Shown piece after piece: positions 10,961 through 11,185 of a DNA stretch of 11,185 bases. How positions within the stretch are numbered: position 1 is the first letter of the stretch; every line of letters begins with the position of its first letter. Under the pieces are notes generated by a model that saw only the letters and a list, made by a program, of their open reading frames with translations, did not search any database and had not been told where the DNA came from. Source of the DNA: Candidatus Brocadiaceae bacterium (lineage in GTDB: Bacteria; Planctomycetota; Brocadiia; Brocadiales; Bathyanammoxibiaceae); NCBI GenBank assembly GCA_030018855.1, contig JASEHG010000045.1:1-11185 (forward strand), in the 5' to 3' direction. Made by a program: the position numbers and the translations under genes.

Positions 10961-11185
10961 ACAAAGATAATAGACAATAAGGCCAAAAAGGAACCACATA
11001 AAGACAAGAGGAGGAGATTGGGTATCCTGAACAATCGTAGTTTAGCATTCAGGGTCTCCACCCAGGCCATGATATAACCCAAAACCATCAGTTTTAAGAA
11101 GAACACGCCTAAGGGATACAGGGGGACGGCCTCTCCCCTGGAAACTGGTACTGGCAAAAAAAGGTTGACCAGGAGGGCAAAGAAT
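10954..11185 (-). CDS. hyfC: Membrane anchor subunit HyfC/HycD (NuoH-like), C-terminal part (runs off right edge)
   Basis: 76 C-terminal residues are visible; the frame stays open to the last base of the window, so the N-terminal part lies outside. In this family the NuoH-like subunit joins the peripheral arm to the membrane arm. The visible part has VNLFLPVPVS, a membrane helix around PLGVFFLKLMVLGYIMA, the characteristic cytoplasmic stretch WVETLNAKLRLFRIPNLL and a last helix ending SIIFVR. WVET.NAKLR(L)FR(I/V)P is the typical C-terminal signature of HyfC/HycD/EchB-like proteins. A TTG at 11157 could be mistaken for a start, but the membrane-type sequence continues in frame upstream of it. 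It is the first visible gene of the minus-strand operon; the promoter and any hyfA/B genes would be further right. Confidence 0.88.
   Translation of the reverse strand, partial: FFALLVNLFLPVPVSRGEAVPLYPLGVFFLKLMVLGYIMAWVETLNAKLRLFRIPNLLLLSLCGSFLALLSIIFVR

Noticed and set aside
11155..11157. TTG as the start of a separate 67-residue membrane protein
   Set aside because: The same frame continues upstream to the window edge with family-typical sequence (VNLFLPVP), so this is an internal codon of a truncated hyfC.
6663..11185. Ordinary respiratory complex I (nuo) operon
   Set aside because: NuoC and NuoD are fused, the small subunit has the hydrogenase-type CxxC instead of adjacent cysteines, and the order C-E-F-G-I matches hyf. 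No nuoE/F/G or nuoI is present in the window.
1..11185. tRNA or rRNA genes, integrase genes or insertion sequences
   Set aside because: Nothing resembling a tRNA cloverleaf, an rRNA segment or a transposase/integrase gene was found on either strand by reading; the repeats present are all short and non-coding or in-frame elements.

Overview
The window comes from a bacterium with mixed base composition, dense genes, GTG/TTG starts used beside ATG, and a membrane energy-conserving complex typical of anaerobes. The combination of an AddB-type recombination nuclease, a hydrogenase-4/Ehr-like complex and many small dispersed palindromes would fit an uncultured or little-studied lineage (for example Planctomycetota/Brocadiales, Nitrospirota or a similar anaerobe). 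The sequence alone does not settle the taxonomy, and I hold that guess loosely.

Layout. (1) Positions 1-1676, minus strand: the N-terminal 558 residues of an AddB-like helicase/nuclease subunit, running off the left edge. It has a canonical promoter (TTGACA-17-AATAAT) and a hairpin-rich leader. (2) 1906-6595, plus strand: four genes, mostly RNA metabolism. These are miaA (tRNA A37 prenylation), a GcvH-like lipoyl-domain protein that lacks the lipoyl-lysine, a YhaM-type OB-fold/HD 3'-5' exoribonuclease, and rnr (RNase R). (3) 6596-6662: a short convergent gap with a strong hairpin. (4) 6663-11185, minus strand: a tightly packed operon hyfC(partial)-hyfE-hyfF-hyfG-hyfI, running off the right edge. 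It encodes membrane and catalytic-type subunits homologous to hydrogenase-4/formate hydrogenlyase and respiratory complex I.

How the genes work together. The hyf-like subunits would form an ion-translocating membrane complex (HyfC anchor, HyfE and HyfF antiporter-like subunits) carrying a peripheral HyfG/HyfI module. HyfI keeps all four cysteines of its [4Fe-4S] cluster. HyfG has replaced all four [NiFe]-binding cysteines (C->S, C->S, C->S, C->G). The complex is therefore almost certainly not a hydrogenase. It belongs with the energy-converting hydrogenase-related (Ehr) complexes, whose reaction is still unclear.

The most unusual feature is a family of palindromic elements of the form GTAGGGGC...GCCCCTAC. 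One lies between genes, and three lie inside protein-coding genes in the same reading phase. Two of those, in unrelated proteins, encode nearly the same peptide (VGARCNVPLP and VGARHAVPLP). This resembles the in-frame palindromic elements known from Rickettsia. Other small repeats sit in miaA (a GGTTCAA-type microrepeat), in front of rnr (a perfect 19-bp inverted repeat and a TANNCCC heptamer array between an AGGAGG and the start codon), and in the leaders of addB and gcvH (a shared two-block motif).
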